This document shows positions 44,198-55,789 of a stretch of 64,000 bases of DNA, piece by piece (the stretch's first letter is position 1; every line of letters starts with the position of its first letter). Source of the stretch: Arthrobacter sp. zg-Y1110. Its GTDB lineage: Bacteria; Actinomycetota; Actinomycetes; Actinomycetales; Micrococcaceae. The stretch spans positions 1,240,001 through 1,304,000 of the forward strand of contig NZ_CP104272.1 in assembly GCF_025244865.1 (NCBI RefSeq), in the 5' to 3' direction. The position numbers and the translations under genes were made by a program. The notes beneath the pieces are model-generated. The model searched no databases, was not told where the DNA came from, and saw nothing but the letters and a program-made list of their open reading frames with translations.

Positions 44198-45521
44198 CCC
44201 GGATACCCGGGGCGCAACGCCCGGAACGGCAGCCCAAGGCACGCAGGAGGAATGGCTGAACCGCTACGGCTCCTCCCTGATGGGCGTCTTCGGTGCTCCG
44301 CAGCGGGTGCTTGTCCGCGGCAGCGGCTGCTATGTGGAAGACGCCGACGGGAAGCAGTACCTCGACCTGCTGGGCGGCATTGCCGTCAACTCCCTGGGCC
44401 ACGCCCATCCGGCACTCGTGGCAGCGGTGTCCGATCAGCTTGCCACCCTCGGCCACGTGTCCAACTTCTTCACCAGCCTTCCGCAGGTGGAGCTGGCCGA
44501 ACGGCTGCTGGCGCTTGCCGACGCTCCGCAGGGTTCGAAGGTGTTCTTTGCGAACTCCGGTGCCGAAGCCAACGAGGCAGCCTTCAAGCTGGCCCGGCGG
44601 AACTCCGACCCCGCTGCCGGACGCACCCGGATCCTGGCGCTCGAAGGAGCTTTCCACGGCAGGACCATGGGAGCGCTGGCCCTCACGGCAAAACCTGCCT
44701 ACCGGGAACCCTTCGAACCGTTGCCCGGGGGAGTGGAGCACCTTCCGTTCGGGGACATCGACGCACTGCTGGGCGCAGTAGATGAGACCGTAGCCGCTGT
44801 TTTCCTGGAACCGATCCAGGGCGAGGCAGGAGTACGGATGCTTCCCCCGGGCTACCTGCAGGCCGCCCGCGAGGCCACTCGCGCTGCAGGCGCGCTGCTG
44901 GTCATTGACGAAGTGCAGACCGGCATCGGCCGTACGGGCAAATGGTTCGCCTCCGAAGGCGTCCTTCCGGATGCCATGACCCTGGCCAAGGGACTCGGCG
45001 GCGGCTTCCCCGTCGGCGCCATGATCACCTTCGGCGAGCGGACCTCCGGGTTGCTGGCGGCCGGAATGCACGGAACCACGTTCGGCGGGAATCCCGTGGC
45101 TGCCGCTGCAGCCCTGGCTACCCTGTCCGTGCTGGAATCGGTGCTGGCCAATGTGCGCAGCACCGGGGACTACCTGCGCCGGGAACTCGCAGCTCTGGAT
45201 TTCGTGGCCGAGGTGCGCGGGGAGGGCCTCCTCATCGGTATCGACCTGGTCGACGACGTTGCTCCCGCCATGGTCGCGGCCGCTCTGGAAGCGGGTTTCA
45301 TCATCAACAGCACCGGCCCGGGAACGCTGCGGCTGGCCCCGCCGCTGATCCTGACTTCGGAGCAGGCCTGCACCTTCCTGGACGCACTGCCGGGTATCCT
45401 GCGAGCGGCCGCTGGTGGTGCCTCGGACACGGGTGCCGCTTCCGCTTCCGTTCCCGCCGCCGCGACCACCCCAGACTCCGTACCCGGTGCCACCGGCACA
45501 ACCACTGAAGGAAAACCATGA
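44190..45521 (+). CDS. argD: Acetylornithine aminotransferase
   Basis: 443 residues, fold-type I PLP enzyme; Lys267 ([11 protein letters not shown]) binds PLP and [17 protein letters not shown] is the cofactor loop. The last 35 or so residues are a low-complexity Ala/Ser/Thr/Pro tail ([19 protein letters not shown]) beyond the usual end. It may also serve as succinyldiaminopimelate transaminase, as known for some ArgD proteins. ATG 44190 overlaps argB, and the stop overlaps argF by 4 nt. Confidence 0.95.
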   Translation: MHNPDTRGATPGTAAQGTQEEWLNRYGSSLMGVFGAPQRVLVRGSGCYVEDADGKQYLDLLGGIAVNSLGHAHPALVAAVSDQLATLGHVSNFFTSLPQVELAERLLALADAPQGSKVFFANSGAEANEAAFKLARRNSDPAAGRTRILALEGAFHGRTMGALALTAKPAYREPFEPLPGGVEHLPFGDIDALLGAVDETVAAVFLEPIQGEAGVRMLPPGYLQAAREATRAAGALLVIDEVQTGIGRTGKWFASEGVLPDAMTLAKGLGGGFPVGAMITFGERTSGLLAAGMHGTTFGGNPVAAAAALATLSVLESVLANVRSTGDYLRRELAALDFVAEVRGEGLLIGIDLVDDVAPAMVAAALEAGFIINSTGPGTLRLAPPLILTSEQACTFLDALPGILRAAAGGASDTGAASASVPAAATTPDSVPGATGTTTEGKP

Positions 45522-46483
45522 CCCGTCATTTCCTGGTCGACACCGACCTCACGCAGGCGGAACAGGCCGAAGTCCTGGATCTGGCCGATGCGCTCAAGAA
45601 GGACCGCTACAAACACCAGCCGTTCGCCGGCGAATCCACCGGCCGCAAGACTGTGGCCGTCATCTTCGACAAGACCTCCACCCGGACCCGGGTGTCCTTT
45701 GCGGCCGGCATCTCCGATCTGGGCGGCGTTCCGCTGATCATCGGCGCGGGGGAGTCCCAGCTGGGACATAAGGAGAGCGTCGCGGACACCACCAAGGTGC
45801 TGGAACGCATGGTTTCCACCATCGTCTGGCGGACCTACGCACAGGCCGGCCTGGAGGAAATGGCTGCCAACTCCTCGGTTCCGGTCATCAACGCGCTGTC
45901 GGACGACTACCACCCGTGCCAGCTCCTGGCGGACCTGATGACCATCCGCGAGCACAAGGGCAGGCTCGCCGGCCTCACGCTGGCCTACCTCGGTGACTGC
46001 GCCAACAACATGGCCAACTCCTACCTGCTCGCCGGCGTGACAGCCGGAATGCACGTCCGGGTGGCCGGCCCTCTGGGCTACCTGCCCGATCCGCGGATTG
46101 TCGACGCCGCTGCGGCCCGTGCCGAGGAGACCGGCGGCTCGGTGACCATCACTACCGACGCCGTCGAAGCGGTGGACGGTGCCGACGTCGTCGCCACCGA
46201 CACCTGGGTGTCCATGGGGCAGGAAGCCGAAAAGGCCGCCCGGCAGGAGCTGTTCCGCAGCTACGCCGTGGACGCCGACGCGATGGCGCAGGCGGCGGAC
46301 GACGCCGTCGTGCTCCACTGCCTGCCCGCCTACCGCGGCTACGAAATCTCCGCCGATGTGCTCGACGGACCGCAGTCGGTGGTCTGGGACGAAGCGGAAA
46401 ACCGGCTGCATGCGCAGAAGGCCCTGATGGTCTGGCTCATGGCGCAGTCCGGCCTCACTGGAATTCCGGAGGCACGGGCATGA
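45518..46483 (+). CDS. argF: Ornithine carbamoyltransferase
   Basis: 321 residues. The carbamoyl-phosphate site is STRTRVSF, with the HPCQLLAD and HCLPAYRG motifs binding ornithine and carbamoyl phosphate. Anabolic role is clear from the cluster. Start overlaps argD and the stop overlaps argR (both 4 nt), implying translational coupling along the operon. Confidence 0.97.
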   Translation: MTRHFLVDTDLTQAEQAEVLDLADALKKDRYKHQPFAGESTGRKTVAVIFDKTSTRTRVSFAAGISDLGGVPLIIGAGESQLGHKESVADTTKVLERMVSTIVWRTYAQAGLEEMAANSSVPVINALSDDYHPCQLLADLMTIREHKGRLAGLTLAYLGDCANNMANSYLLAGVTAGMHVRVAGPLGYLPDPRIVDAAAARAEETGGSVTITTDAVEAVDGADVVATDTWVSMGQEAEKAARQELFRSYAVDADAMAQAADDAVVLHCLPAYRGYEISADVLDGPQSVVWDEAENRLHAQKALMVWLMAQSGLTGIPEARA

Positions 46484-47016
46484 CCATGCCGGCAACGAAG
46501 ACGGCGCGCCAGGCGCGCATCCGCACCCTCCTGACGGGTCTTTCCATCCGTTCCCAGGCCGAGCTCGCGGCACTGTTGGCCGACGACGGCGTGCAGGTTA
46601 CGCAGGCGACGCTTTCCCGCGACCTGGTGGAACTCGGTGCCGTGCGCATGCGCGGCAAGGACGGTGCCCTGGTGTATGCCGTTCCGTCCGAGGGCGGGGA
46701 ACGGGCGCCTAAATCCGGAGTCACGCAGGAAGTGCTGGATGCACGGCTGGCCCGGCTCTGCGGTGAACTGCTGGTTACCGCCGAGGCGTCTGCGAATATC
46801 GTGGTGCTGCGGACTCCGCCCGGAGCCGCGAACTTCCTGGCGCTGGCCATCGACCATTCCGTGCTGCCGTCGGTACTGGGCACCATCGCCGGCGACGACA
46901 CGGTGATGATGGTGACCCGGGACCCCGAGGGCGGCCCCGACCTCGCGGCCCGTTTCCTGCGGATCGCCGACGAAGCCAGCAACAACGGCTCCGCACCCGA
47001 AAGCCGGATCCTGTAA
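46480..47016 (+). CDS. argR: Arginine repressor ArgR
   Basis: 178 residues. The N-terminal winged helix ([28 protein letters not shown]) binds ARG boxes. The C-terminal hexamerisation domain has the arginine-binding [12 protein letters not shown]. It represses the cluster in which it lies; the tandem box before argC is its likely target. Encoded within the operon, so it is autoregulated. Confidence 0.96.
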   Translation: MTMPATKTARQARIRTLLTGLSIRSQAELAALLADDGVQVTQATLSRDLVELGAVRMRGKDGALVYAVPSEGGERAPKSGVTQEVLDARLARLCGELLVTAEASANIVVLRTPPGAANFLALAIDHSVLPSVLGTIAGDDTVMMVTRDPEGGPDLAARFLRIADEASNNGSAPESRIL

Positions 47017-47069
47017 CCAGGTCCCGGCCCGCTGCACCACAACCCAAGACTTTCATCCTGAACCAACCA

Positions 47070-47088
47070 GCGGCCCCGTACGGGCCGC
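47070..47088 (+). other. Palindromic hairpin before argG
   Basis: GCGGCCC / GGGCCGC with spacer CGTAC in the 97-nt argR-argG gap, followed by AAGAGGAG for argG. There is no T-run, so it may be a processing or attenuating hairpin, not a full terminator. Confidence 0.5.
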
Positions 47089-47113
47089 AACCAATGCAAG
47101 AGGAGCGAAATCC

Positions 47114-49784
<2,671 letters not shown>

Positions 49785-49800
49785 TTCTGCGCGACCAGAG

Positions 49801-49846
49801 ACGGACCCCGATGGAGTGCACCTCCCCGGGGTCCGTTTCTTTTTCG
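49801..49846 (+). terminator. Terminator after argH
   Basis: ACGGACCCCG (49801-49810) pairs with CGGGGTCCGT (49827-49836), then TTCTTTTTC. It closes the arginine cluster. Confidence 0.9.
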
Positions 49847-49894
49847 GTGCCGGGCTAAGGGGCAGGCGGGCGGGCAGGCGGCACGGCACACGGC

Positions 49895-49900
49895 TACGCT
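49895..49900 (+). promoter_or_regulatory. -10 hexamer of leaderless pdxH-like gene
   Basis: TACGCT, 7-nt spacer, ATG 49908. Confidence 0.6.
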
Positions 49901-49907
49901 GGGCGGC

Positions 49908-50429
49908 ATGACTGATTCCTTCCGGGCCCGGCTGCGTGCCCTTCCGGACTTTCCCGTGAATCTTCCCGACTTCGATCCCTCTGCCGGGCCGCAGGACCCC
50001 GCGGAACTTTTCCGCGAGTGGCTTTCCGGTGCGCTGGCCGCCGGGGTGCGGCAGCCGCACGCGTTTTCCCTTGCCACGGCCGACGGAGGCGGGCACGTCT
50101 CCTCCCGGATGCTCATCCTCAAGGACATCGACGACGACGGCGGCTGGCAGTTTGCCACTGCCCGTACCTCGCGCAAAGGCGGAGAACTGGCCGAGAACCC
50201 GAATGCTGCAATGAACTTCTACTGGCCGGAACTCGGCCGCCAGATTCGCGTTGCCGGAGCCGTAGTGGAACTCTCCCGGCAAGCATCGGCCGCCGACTGG
50301 GATGCCAGGCCGGCATCGGACGGGAGCTCGAACCCGCAGTGGCAGCTGTATGCGCTGAAGCCGCGGGAAATCGAATTCTGGCAGGCACGTGCCGACCGGC
50401 ATCACATCCGGCATCGGATGGTCTTCTGA
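49908..50429 (+). CDS. pdxH: Pyridoxamine/pyridoxine 5'-phosphate oxidase family protein
   Basis: 173 residues, shorter than typical PdxH (about 210-220). FMN-site residues in SSRMLILKDID and ATARTSRKGGELAENPNAAMNFYW match PdxH, and the end IEFWQARADRHHIRHRM matches the C-terminal substrate site (EFWQGxxxRxHxR). The middle segment that normally holds the ASxQS region is compressed. It probably makes pyridoxal phosphate, but the missing segment leaves a related FMN enzyme possible. Leaderless start at ATG 49908. Confidence 0.8.
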   Translation: MTDSFRARLRALPDFPVNLPDFDPSAGPQDPAELFREWLSGALAAGVRQPHAFSLATADGGGHVSSRMLILKDIDDDGGWQFATARTSRKGGELAENPNAAMNFYWPELGRQIRVAGAVVELSRQASAADWDARPASDGSSNPQWQLYALKPREIEFWQARADRHHIRHRMVF

Positions 50430-50540
50430 GGCTCCGTGACTCCAGTGACTCCAGTGGCTCCGCGGCTCCAAGCCGGCAGCCGAATCGCAGGAGACATTCC
50501 GTTCCGGCGTTAGAACGGCGGCGTCTTGTGCGGCGGCGTC

Positions 50541-52115
50541 TCAAAGTGCGCTCTCTCGTGCGGCGGGGTTTCGTGGGGCGGCGTCTCGGTGGGGAGGCGC
50601 CTCGTGGGGTGGTGGTTCCGCCCGGCGGTCAGGAGGCTCGTGGCCGGTGACGCGCAGGCGGAGCTGGGGTGAGGTCTGGTAGGTCCGGCCGAGCGGTGAG
50701 GTCCATTCCAGGATCCCGGAGCTCGGTCCGTCGGTGGATTGGTGTGCTTTCCAGTGGCCGAGGGTCTTGAACCGGTGGTGTTTCCGGCACAAGTGGGAGA
50801 GGTTCGTATGCGTGGTTGGTCCGCCGTTTGCCCACGGCAGGGTGTGGTCGATTTCGGTGGTGGTGTGTCCCGCCGCGGGGGTGTCGCATCCGGGGAAGCG
50901 GCACGTTCCGTCGCGCGCCTGGAGCCAGCGCCTCAGGCCGGGTGGGATCCAGCGCCGTTTCCCGACACCGAGGATGTCCCCGGTGGCCCGATCCTGCACG
51001 AGGCCGGTGAGGTGGGTGGCGTTTTCGGCCAGCCTGCGGGCGGTTTCGGCACTGATGGGTCCGTAGCCGTTGAGCTCCGCGGGCTGATCGTCCAGGCCCA
51101 GAAGGGTGTCGGCGTTGACCAGCACCATAACCTCGGTTCGTGCACCGGCGCCGGTACCGGGTGGCGTCGGTTCGCTGACCGGACGGCCGTGTCCTGCCCG
51201 TCGCCGGTGCGGTGCCTGCGGTGCCTGCCGTGCCTGCGGTGCCTGCGGTGTAGGCGGGTCCGGCGCGTCGTGCCTGGTAACCGGTGCGCCGGTCAGTAAC
51301 GAAGTCAGAATGTCGGCGCGGAGCTGGCCGACGCTGCGGGGGTCTCCGGCGGCCTGTTCGCCGCGGGCCGCAGTGGTCAGGGCACCGTAGATCAGCTGTC
51401 CCTGTTCGGCGGCGAGGTAGGCGCCGAGTTCCGCCATCCCGTCGGGACGGGCTTCGAACCAGACCTTCCGTGCCTCCAGGGCTTTGCGGTGGCGGGGGAT
51501 GAGGGTTTCGGGGTGCAGGCGTTCTCGCAGCCCTACCGCGGTCCGGGTGAACTGCGCGTCTGTATGTCCGGGTGCGCGGGCGAGCAGGTCCGTCTCGAAA
51601 CGGGTTTGCTCGGCTCCGTCCAGGAACCGGCATTGGTCCAGGATGGTTCCGGCCTGCCGGCAGGTCAGATTGCCGGCTTCCAGGGCGCTGAGGGTAGCCG
51701 TGAACCCGGTGCAGAGGTCCAAGGCGTCGGCCAGCAGCCGGGCGGCTGCCTGGTGGGAGAGGCACAGCAGGGTCTGGGCCTCCGTGACGGTCAGGCTGAA
51801 CACCTGCGAATGGTCCGCGCTGTGTCCCGCACCCGCTTTCCCCGGGGTGGTGCAGGCATCCCGGACGTGTTCGTGCAGACGCTGCAGGCTGCGTGCCTGC
51901 TGGGCGTACCGCCAGGCGTCCAGCGTGTGCAGGCGCTGAAGGACGGCCGACGTGGCTTCCTCGTTCAGGCGGGCAGGGTTCTGCAGGGCCAAGGTGCCGG
52001 TGAACCCGTCCGGGAACCTGGTCCGGCGTTCCGGGTTCTTGGGCCTGGCATAAAACACCCCGGCAGCGACTCCGCCGCCGACCCCGCCGCCCGTTTCGTC
52101 TCCGTGCTTCTCCAT
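50541..52115 (-). CDS. DUF222/HNH endonuclease domain protein (13E12-repeat family)
   Basis: 524 residues. A DUF222 domain covers about 50-280 (VTEAQTLLCLSHQAAARLL, LTCRQAGTIL), a Gln/Ala/Pro linker about 285-320, and a C-terminal HNH nuclease about 395-455 with EIDHTLPWANGGPTTHTNLSHLCRKHHRFK. Actinobacteria carry many copies of this family, related to the mycobacterial REP13E12 proteins; target and role are unknown. The linker DNA contains a 9-bp repeat (GGTGCCTGC on the plus strand). The C-terminal 30 residues are Pro/His/Arg-rich. Confidence 0.87.
   Translation of the reverse strand: MEKHGDETGGGVGGGVAAGVFYARPKNPERRTRFPDGFTGTLALQNPARLNEEATSAVLQRLHTLDAWRYAQQARSLQRLHEHVRDACTTPGKAGAGHSADHSQVFSLTVTEAQTLLCLSHQAAARLLADALDLCTGFTATLSALEAGNLTCRQAGTILDQCRFLDGAEQTRFETDLLARAPGHTDAQFTRTAVGLRERLHPETLIPRHRKALEARKVWFEARPDGMAELGAYLAAEQGQLIYGALTTAARGEQAAGDPRSVGQLRADILTSLLTGAPVTRHDAPDPPTPQAPQARQAPQAPHRRRAGHGRPVSEPTPPGTGAGARTEVMVLVNADTLLGLDDQPAELNGYGPISAETARRLAENATHLTGLVQDRATGDILGVGKRRWIPPGLRRWLQARDGTCRFPGCDTPAAGHTTTEIDHTLPWANGGPTTHTNLSHLCRKHHRFKTLGHWKAHQSTDGPSSGILEWTSPLGRTYQTSPQLRLRVTGHEPPDRRAEPPPHEAPPHRDAAPRNPAARESAL
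51210..51251. repeat. 9-bp imperfect tandem repeat in the HNH gene linker
   Basis: About four to five copies of GGTGCCTGC (one reads CGTGCCTGC), coding in frame for Gln-Ala-Pro units on the minus strand. Confidence 0.75.
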
Positions 52116-52282
52116 ACCCCAAGGCTTTCAGCCCGCACCGACATTTCCGGCCCGAAAACCTGCCGGATCACCGCGGGACCGGACACCCCGGATACCCGTC
52201 TTTTCGCTTCGACTACCTACCCGACCCTCCCGGTGGCGCCCCCGCCGAAGCTACCCTTGGAAGAACCCCAGGAGGACGCGCC

Positions 52283-53140
52283 ATGACCGAGTCCAACCCC
52301 GTCGAAACGCCGGTTCCCACCGGAAGAATCGAGCGCCGCCCCGACGGCTACACCCTGGTCTTTGAGCGCCGGTTCGATTTTCCCGCGGGCTACATCTGGG
52401 AGGTGTTGACCAACGGGGACAAGGTGGCCCAGTGGCTCGGCACAGTGACTCCCGGCTGGCAGCTCGGCAAGGAATACCGGCTGGACATGGGCAACGCGGA
52501 GGTCACCGGAACCGTACTGCAGATGAGCCCCGGACTTAGCCTGCAGTTCACCTGGGAGGATCCGCTGGGGGACGAATCCGTCCTCGACTGGCAGGTGCTG
52601 GAAACCCCCGACGGTTCATTGCTGCAGTTCCGCACGCATGAGCCCAGTGCGGATTTCCTCACCGAAGGCGCCGCGGGGTGGCAGGGGATCCTGGACGTGT
52701 TCGACGACGTCGCCGCGGGCCGGGAACCTGCCCGCGCGTCCATGGACCAGTGGCAGGCCCTCCGCGACGCGTACGCGGAGGAATTCGACGTCTCGCCCAC
52801 GATGGGTCAAGTGGATGCCGCCGGGATCGTCTTCGAACGCTGGTTCAACGCACCCGCCGGCGATGTCGGCAGCGCACTGGACCGTGCGACGTCGGAACTC
52901 GGCATCGGTGCGGAGGCCTCCGTTGACATTACGGACGACGGCGGCCGGACCCGCGTCGTCGTCCGGCAACCGCTGGGCGGCGGAAACGGCGGATCAGACG
53001 AGGCAGCGGCCCTGCTCGCCGCGTGGCACCAGGCACTGGACGCCGCCGGCGACCACGTTGCCGGAAACCCCTGGCATCCCAGCTCGCGCAGGCTGGCGGC
53101 CCTGAAGGAGTTCTACGGAGCCTCTGCCGGGAGCTTCTGA
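52283..53140 (+). CDS. SRPBCC-fold (AHSA1-like) protein
   Basis: 285 residues. The first half (about 18-150) opens with LVFERRFDFPAGYIWEVLTNGDKVAQWLG, the typical start of an AHSA1/START-like ligand-binding fold, and has LSLQFTWEDP. The second half (from about 180) begins AGIVFERWFNAPAGDVGSAL, which echoes the first start, so a diverged tandem of two SRPBCC units is possible. Ligand unknown. CCAGGAGGA lies about 8 nt before ATG 52283. Confidence 0.8.
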   Translation: MTESNPVETPVPTGRIERRPDGYTLVFERRFDFPAGYIWEVLTNGDKVAQWLGTVTPGWQLGKEYRLDMGNAEVTGTVLQMSPGLSLQFTWEDPLGDESVLDWQVLETPDGSLLQFRTHEPSADFLTEGAAGWQGILDVFDDVAAGREPARASMDQWQALRDAYAEEFDVSPTMGQVDAAGIVFERWFNAPAGDVGSALDRATSELGIGAEASVDITDDGGRTRVVVRQPLGGGNGGSDEAAALLAAWHQALDAAGDHVAGNPWHPSSRRLAALKEFYGASAGSF

Positions 53141-53175
53141 GCAGCAGCACGGAAAATCTCACCAATGAACCTTGC

Positions 53176-53181
53176 TACCGT
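53176..53181 (+). promoter_or_regulatory. -10 hexamer of leaderless 3-methyladenine glycosylase gene
   Basis: TACCGT, 7-nt spacer, ATG 53189. Confidence 0.6.
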
Positions 53182-53188
53182 CGGGAGT

Positions 53189-53842
53189 ATGGCTTTTGCG
53201 AGTGAACGAGAACGTCTTGCCGTCCCGGCCACCTCCGCCGCACCCCAGCTGTTGGGTGCGGTCCTGACCCACGACGTCGACGGCGAACGCGTCAGTGTGC
53301 GGATCACCGAGGTGGAGGCCTACATGGGCGACGCCGATCCCGGCTCCCACGCGTTCCGCGGCCAGACGGCACGAAACGCCACCATGTTCGGGCCGGCGGG
53401 ACACCTCTATGTGTACTTCACCTACGGCATGCACTACTGCGCCAACATAGTCTGCGGAACGGAAGGCGATGCCACCGGGCTGCTGCTGCGCGCCGGCGAG
53501 ATCATCGAGGGCGCGGACATTGCCGCCGTGCGGCGCGGAAACCCGCGCAACCCGCTGGACCTGGCACGCGGTCCGGCACGCCTGGCCCAGGCGCTGGGCA
53601 TTTCCCGGCCGCTGGACGGGGCGGATGTGTTCGCCCACCCCCTGCACCTGGCACTGCCCGCCGAACCGGCGGGCCGTGAAGTCCTGTCAACCGGACCGAG
53701 GGTGGGAGTCAGCGGCCCCGGCGGCTCGGACGAATATCCGTGGCGGTACTGGCTCACCGGGGACCCGACCGTGTCCAAGTACCGTCCCGCCCAGCCGCGC
53801 AGGCAGCCGGCCTCCGCGCCAGCTACGGCCCTGCGGACGTGA
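53189..53842 (+). CDS. DNA-3-methyladenine glycosylase, AAG/MPG type
   Basis: 217 residues. It excises alkylated purines and hypoxanthine, starting base-excision repair. Family motifs: VRITEVEAYMGDADPGSHAFRGQTARNATMFGPAGHLYVYFTYGMHYCANIV, with the catalytic Glu in EVEAY and the intercalating Tyr in the YTYGMH-like FTYGMHYC; LARGPARLAQALGI near the C-terminus. ATG 53189 is chosen over ATG 53165 because of the -10 at 53176. It converges on the aldo/keto reductase gene across a long palindrome. Confidence 0.93.
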   Translation: MAFASERERLAVPATSAAPQLLGAVLTHDVDGERVSVRITEVEAYMGDADPGSHAFRGQTARNATMFGPAGHLYVYFTYGMHYCANIVCGTEGDATGLLLRAGEIIEGADIAAVRRGNPRNPLDLARGPARLAQALGISRPLDGADVFAHPLHLALPAEPAGREVLSTGPRVGVSGPGGSDEYPWRYWLTGDPTVSKYRPAQPRRQPASAPATALRT

Positions 53843-53844
53843 AA

Positions 53845-53891
53845 CGCAGAACGGCGTTCCGGGTAACTGTTACCCGGAACGCCGTTCTGCG
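53845..53891. terminator. Perfect 23-bp palindrome between convergent genes
   Basis: Arms 53845-53867 and 53869-53891 are exact inverted complements around one central T (GGTAAC-T-GTTACC core). There is no T-run on either side, so it would be a non-canonical, hairpin-only bidirectional terminator. Confidence 0.8.
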
Positions 53892-53900
53892 AGGCTGCTG

Positions 53901-54893
53901 CTAGGAGCGCGGCAGCGGAGCCTGCGCGGAAATGAGCTTCTTTTCCAGCAGCTCGTCCCAGAAGGCACCCGGGATCTCGGCCTTCATCGCCGCGATATCC
54001 TCCGCGACACGTTCGGGCCGGCTGGAGCCCGGGATGACCGCAGCTACAGCGGGGTGAGCAGTGGAGAACTGCAGGGCAGCGGCTTTCAGGCTTACATCGT
54101 GCCGAGAGGCAACCGAGGTCAGCTCAGCAATCCGTGCCTTAACCTGCGGAGGGATCTCGGCGTAATCGAAGTAGTCGCCGCCCAGCAGGGCACCGGAGTT
54201 GAAGGGGCCGCCGACGACAATGCCCACTCCCTTTTCCTGCGCCATGGGCATCATGCGCTGCAGCGCACGCTCATGCTGCAGCAGGGTGTACTGGGTGGCG
54301 GAGAGGTTCATGGTCGGCGCGGCCTCGTCCATGTCCATGGCCAGCTCGATGGGCTCGGTGGTGTTGACGCCCAGCCCCCAGCCGTTGATGACGCCCTCGT
54401 CCTGCAGGCGGGCGAGTACCCGGAACGCGCCGGTCCGCGCCTCCTCGAACTTGGAGATCCACTCATCACCCAGGAAGTCCCGGGACGTGTCGTGGATGAA
54501 CACAAAGTCCAGGCGGTCCGTCTTGAGCCGGTTCAGGCTCTCCTCGATGGACCGCAGAGTGGCGTCCGTGCTGTAATCCGTGGCGATCTTGTTCGAACGC
54601 CCGTGGGTGAAGAGGCCGGAGCCCTTTTCTTCTTCCTCGTCCAGGATCAGCCGTCCCACTTTGGTGCTAAGCGCATACTCATCGCGGTTGTGCTGCGAGA
54701 GGACCTCGCCCAGACGGGATTCCGCCAGGCCGGCTCCGTAGAAGGGAGCTGTGTCGAAGTAGCGGATGCCTGCGTTCCAGGCCGCTTCAACCGTCGCCAG
54801 CGCCTCTTCCTGGGGAATGTCGCGGAACATGTTTCCCAGCGGCGCTGTGCCGAATCCGATCTTGTTCTTAAGCACGTCGTGCAGGTTAGCCAT
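53901..54893 (-). CDS. Aldo/keto reductase
   Basis: 330 residues, TIM barrel. GFGTAPLGNMFRDI, RYFDTAPFYGAGLAESRLGE (catalytic Asp and Tyr), LSTKVGRL (Lys) and DFVFIHDTSRD (His) give the full catalytic tetrad. The layout resembles D-threo-aldose 1-dehydrogenase/fucose dehydrogenase members. NADP-dependent oxidation or reduction of a sugar or aldehyde is likely; the substrate is unknown. ATG 54893 has AAGGA about 11 nt upstream. It is followed by the long palindrome shared with the glycosylase gene. Confidence 0.88.
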   Translation of the reverse strand: MANLHDVLKNKIGFGTAPLGNMFRDIPQEEALATVEAAWNAGIRYFDTAPFYGAGLAESRLGEVLSQHNRDEYALSTKVGRLILDEEEEKGSGLFTHGRSNKIATDYSTDATLRSIEESLNRLKTDRLDFVFIHDTSRDFLGDEWISKFEEARTGAFRVLARLQDEGVINGWGLGVNTTEPIELAMDMDEAAPTMNLSATQYTLLQHERALQRMMPMAQEKGVGIVVGGPFNSGALLGGDYFDYAEIPPQVKARIAELTSVASRHDVSLKAAALQFSTAHPAVAAVIPGSSRPERVAEDIAAMKAEIPGAFWDELLEKKLISAQAPLPRS

Positions 54894-55075
54894 ATGTGTT
54901 GCAGTCCTTGACTGTTGGTGCGGGTAGATTCCGGTCCCGTCCGAGGGGCCCGGGACATGGAACCGCCTCCGGTTGCCGTTTATTCCTCTACCGGCCCGGA
55001 CCGACAGCGCCGGATAGCCCGCGAGAGAAGTGCCACAGGAGCCCGTGCGGCTCCGGCGAAACGGGGTGGAACGGG

Positions 55076-55081
55076 TAAGGT
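55076..55081 (+). promoter_or_regulatory. -10 hexamer of leaderless apt
   Basis: TAAGGT, 6-nt spacer, GTG 55088. Confidence 0.55.
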
Positions 55082-55087
55082 AGACGG

Positions 55088-55642
55088 GTGAAAGATGCCC
55101 CGGCAGAACCGGATAACCACGAGTCCATTGAACAAACCATCGAACGCCTGGGCGCTGTAATCCCTGATTACCCCAAGCCCGGGATCGTTTTCCGGGACCT
55201 GACCCCGGTCTTTGCTGACGGGCCCGCCCTCCGGCGCGTAGTAGATGCCCTCATTGCCCCCTTCGAGGGACAGTTCGATTTCGTGGCAGGGGTGGAAGCA
55301 CGTGGCTTCCTGCTTGCCGCCGCCGCTGCCTATGCCTCCGGCAAGGGCGTCATCACCGTGCGCAAGCCCGGTAAGCTGCCCCGCGAAGTGTTCTCCGAAA
55401 GCTACTCGATGGAGTACGGCGAGAGCACCCTGGAACTGCACCGCGACGACATGCCCGTCGGCTCGCGCGTCCTGATCCTCGACGACGTGCTGGCCACCGG
55501 TGGAACCCTCGGTGCCGCAGCACGCCTGATCCGCAAGGCAGGCGCGGAAGTGGCCGGATTCGGCGTCGTGCTGGAACTGGGCGACCTCGGCGGCCGGGAC
55601 CGCCTCGGCGACACCCCGGTTACCGCCCTGATCCGCTACTAG
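55088..55642 (+). CDS. apt: Adenine phosphoribosyltransferase
   Basis: 184 residues. It salvages adenine with PRPP to AMP. The PRPP loop is VLILDDVLATGGTLGAA and the N-terminal PDYPKPGIVFRDLTPVF and VAGVEARGFLLAAA segments are family-typical. In many actinobacteria apt precedes relA, but here a HelD-like gene follows. A short hairpin (CCCCTC/GAGGGG, 55649-55663) lies right after the stop. Confidence 0.95.
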   Translation: MKDAPAEPDNHESIEQTIERLGAVIPDYPKPGIVFRDLTPVFADGPALRRVVDALIAPFEGQFDFVAGVEARGFLLAAAAAYASGKGVITVRKPGKLPREVFSESYSMEYGESTLELHRDDMPVGSRVLILDDVLATGGTLGAAARLIRKAGAEVAGFGVVLELGDLGGRDRLGDTPVTALIRY

Positions 55643-55648
55643 GCCCGT

Positions 55649-55663
55649 CCCCTCAATGAGGGG
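55649..55663 (+). terminator. Short hairpin after apt
   Basis: CCCCTC-AAT-GAGGGG immediately after the apt stop; short and without a T-run, so weak. Confidence 0.35.
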
Positions 55664-55789
55664 AAGGCCCGTACGACACGCGTTCCTCGCAGGCAGCAGC
55701 TGAGAGAGAAACCGCATACATTAGGGACCTGCAAAAGTCCAAATGCACTGTAAGATTGACGCTCTGCCTTTGCGAGAGGGAACGCGAAC

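Noticed and set aside
50629..52122. 497-residue frame within the HNH gene region, same strand, other frame
   Set aside because: Pro/Arg-rich translation without domains; the 50541-52115 frame contains full DUF222 and HNH motifs.
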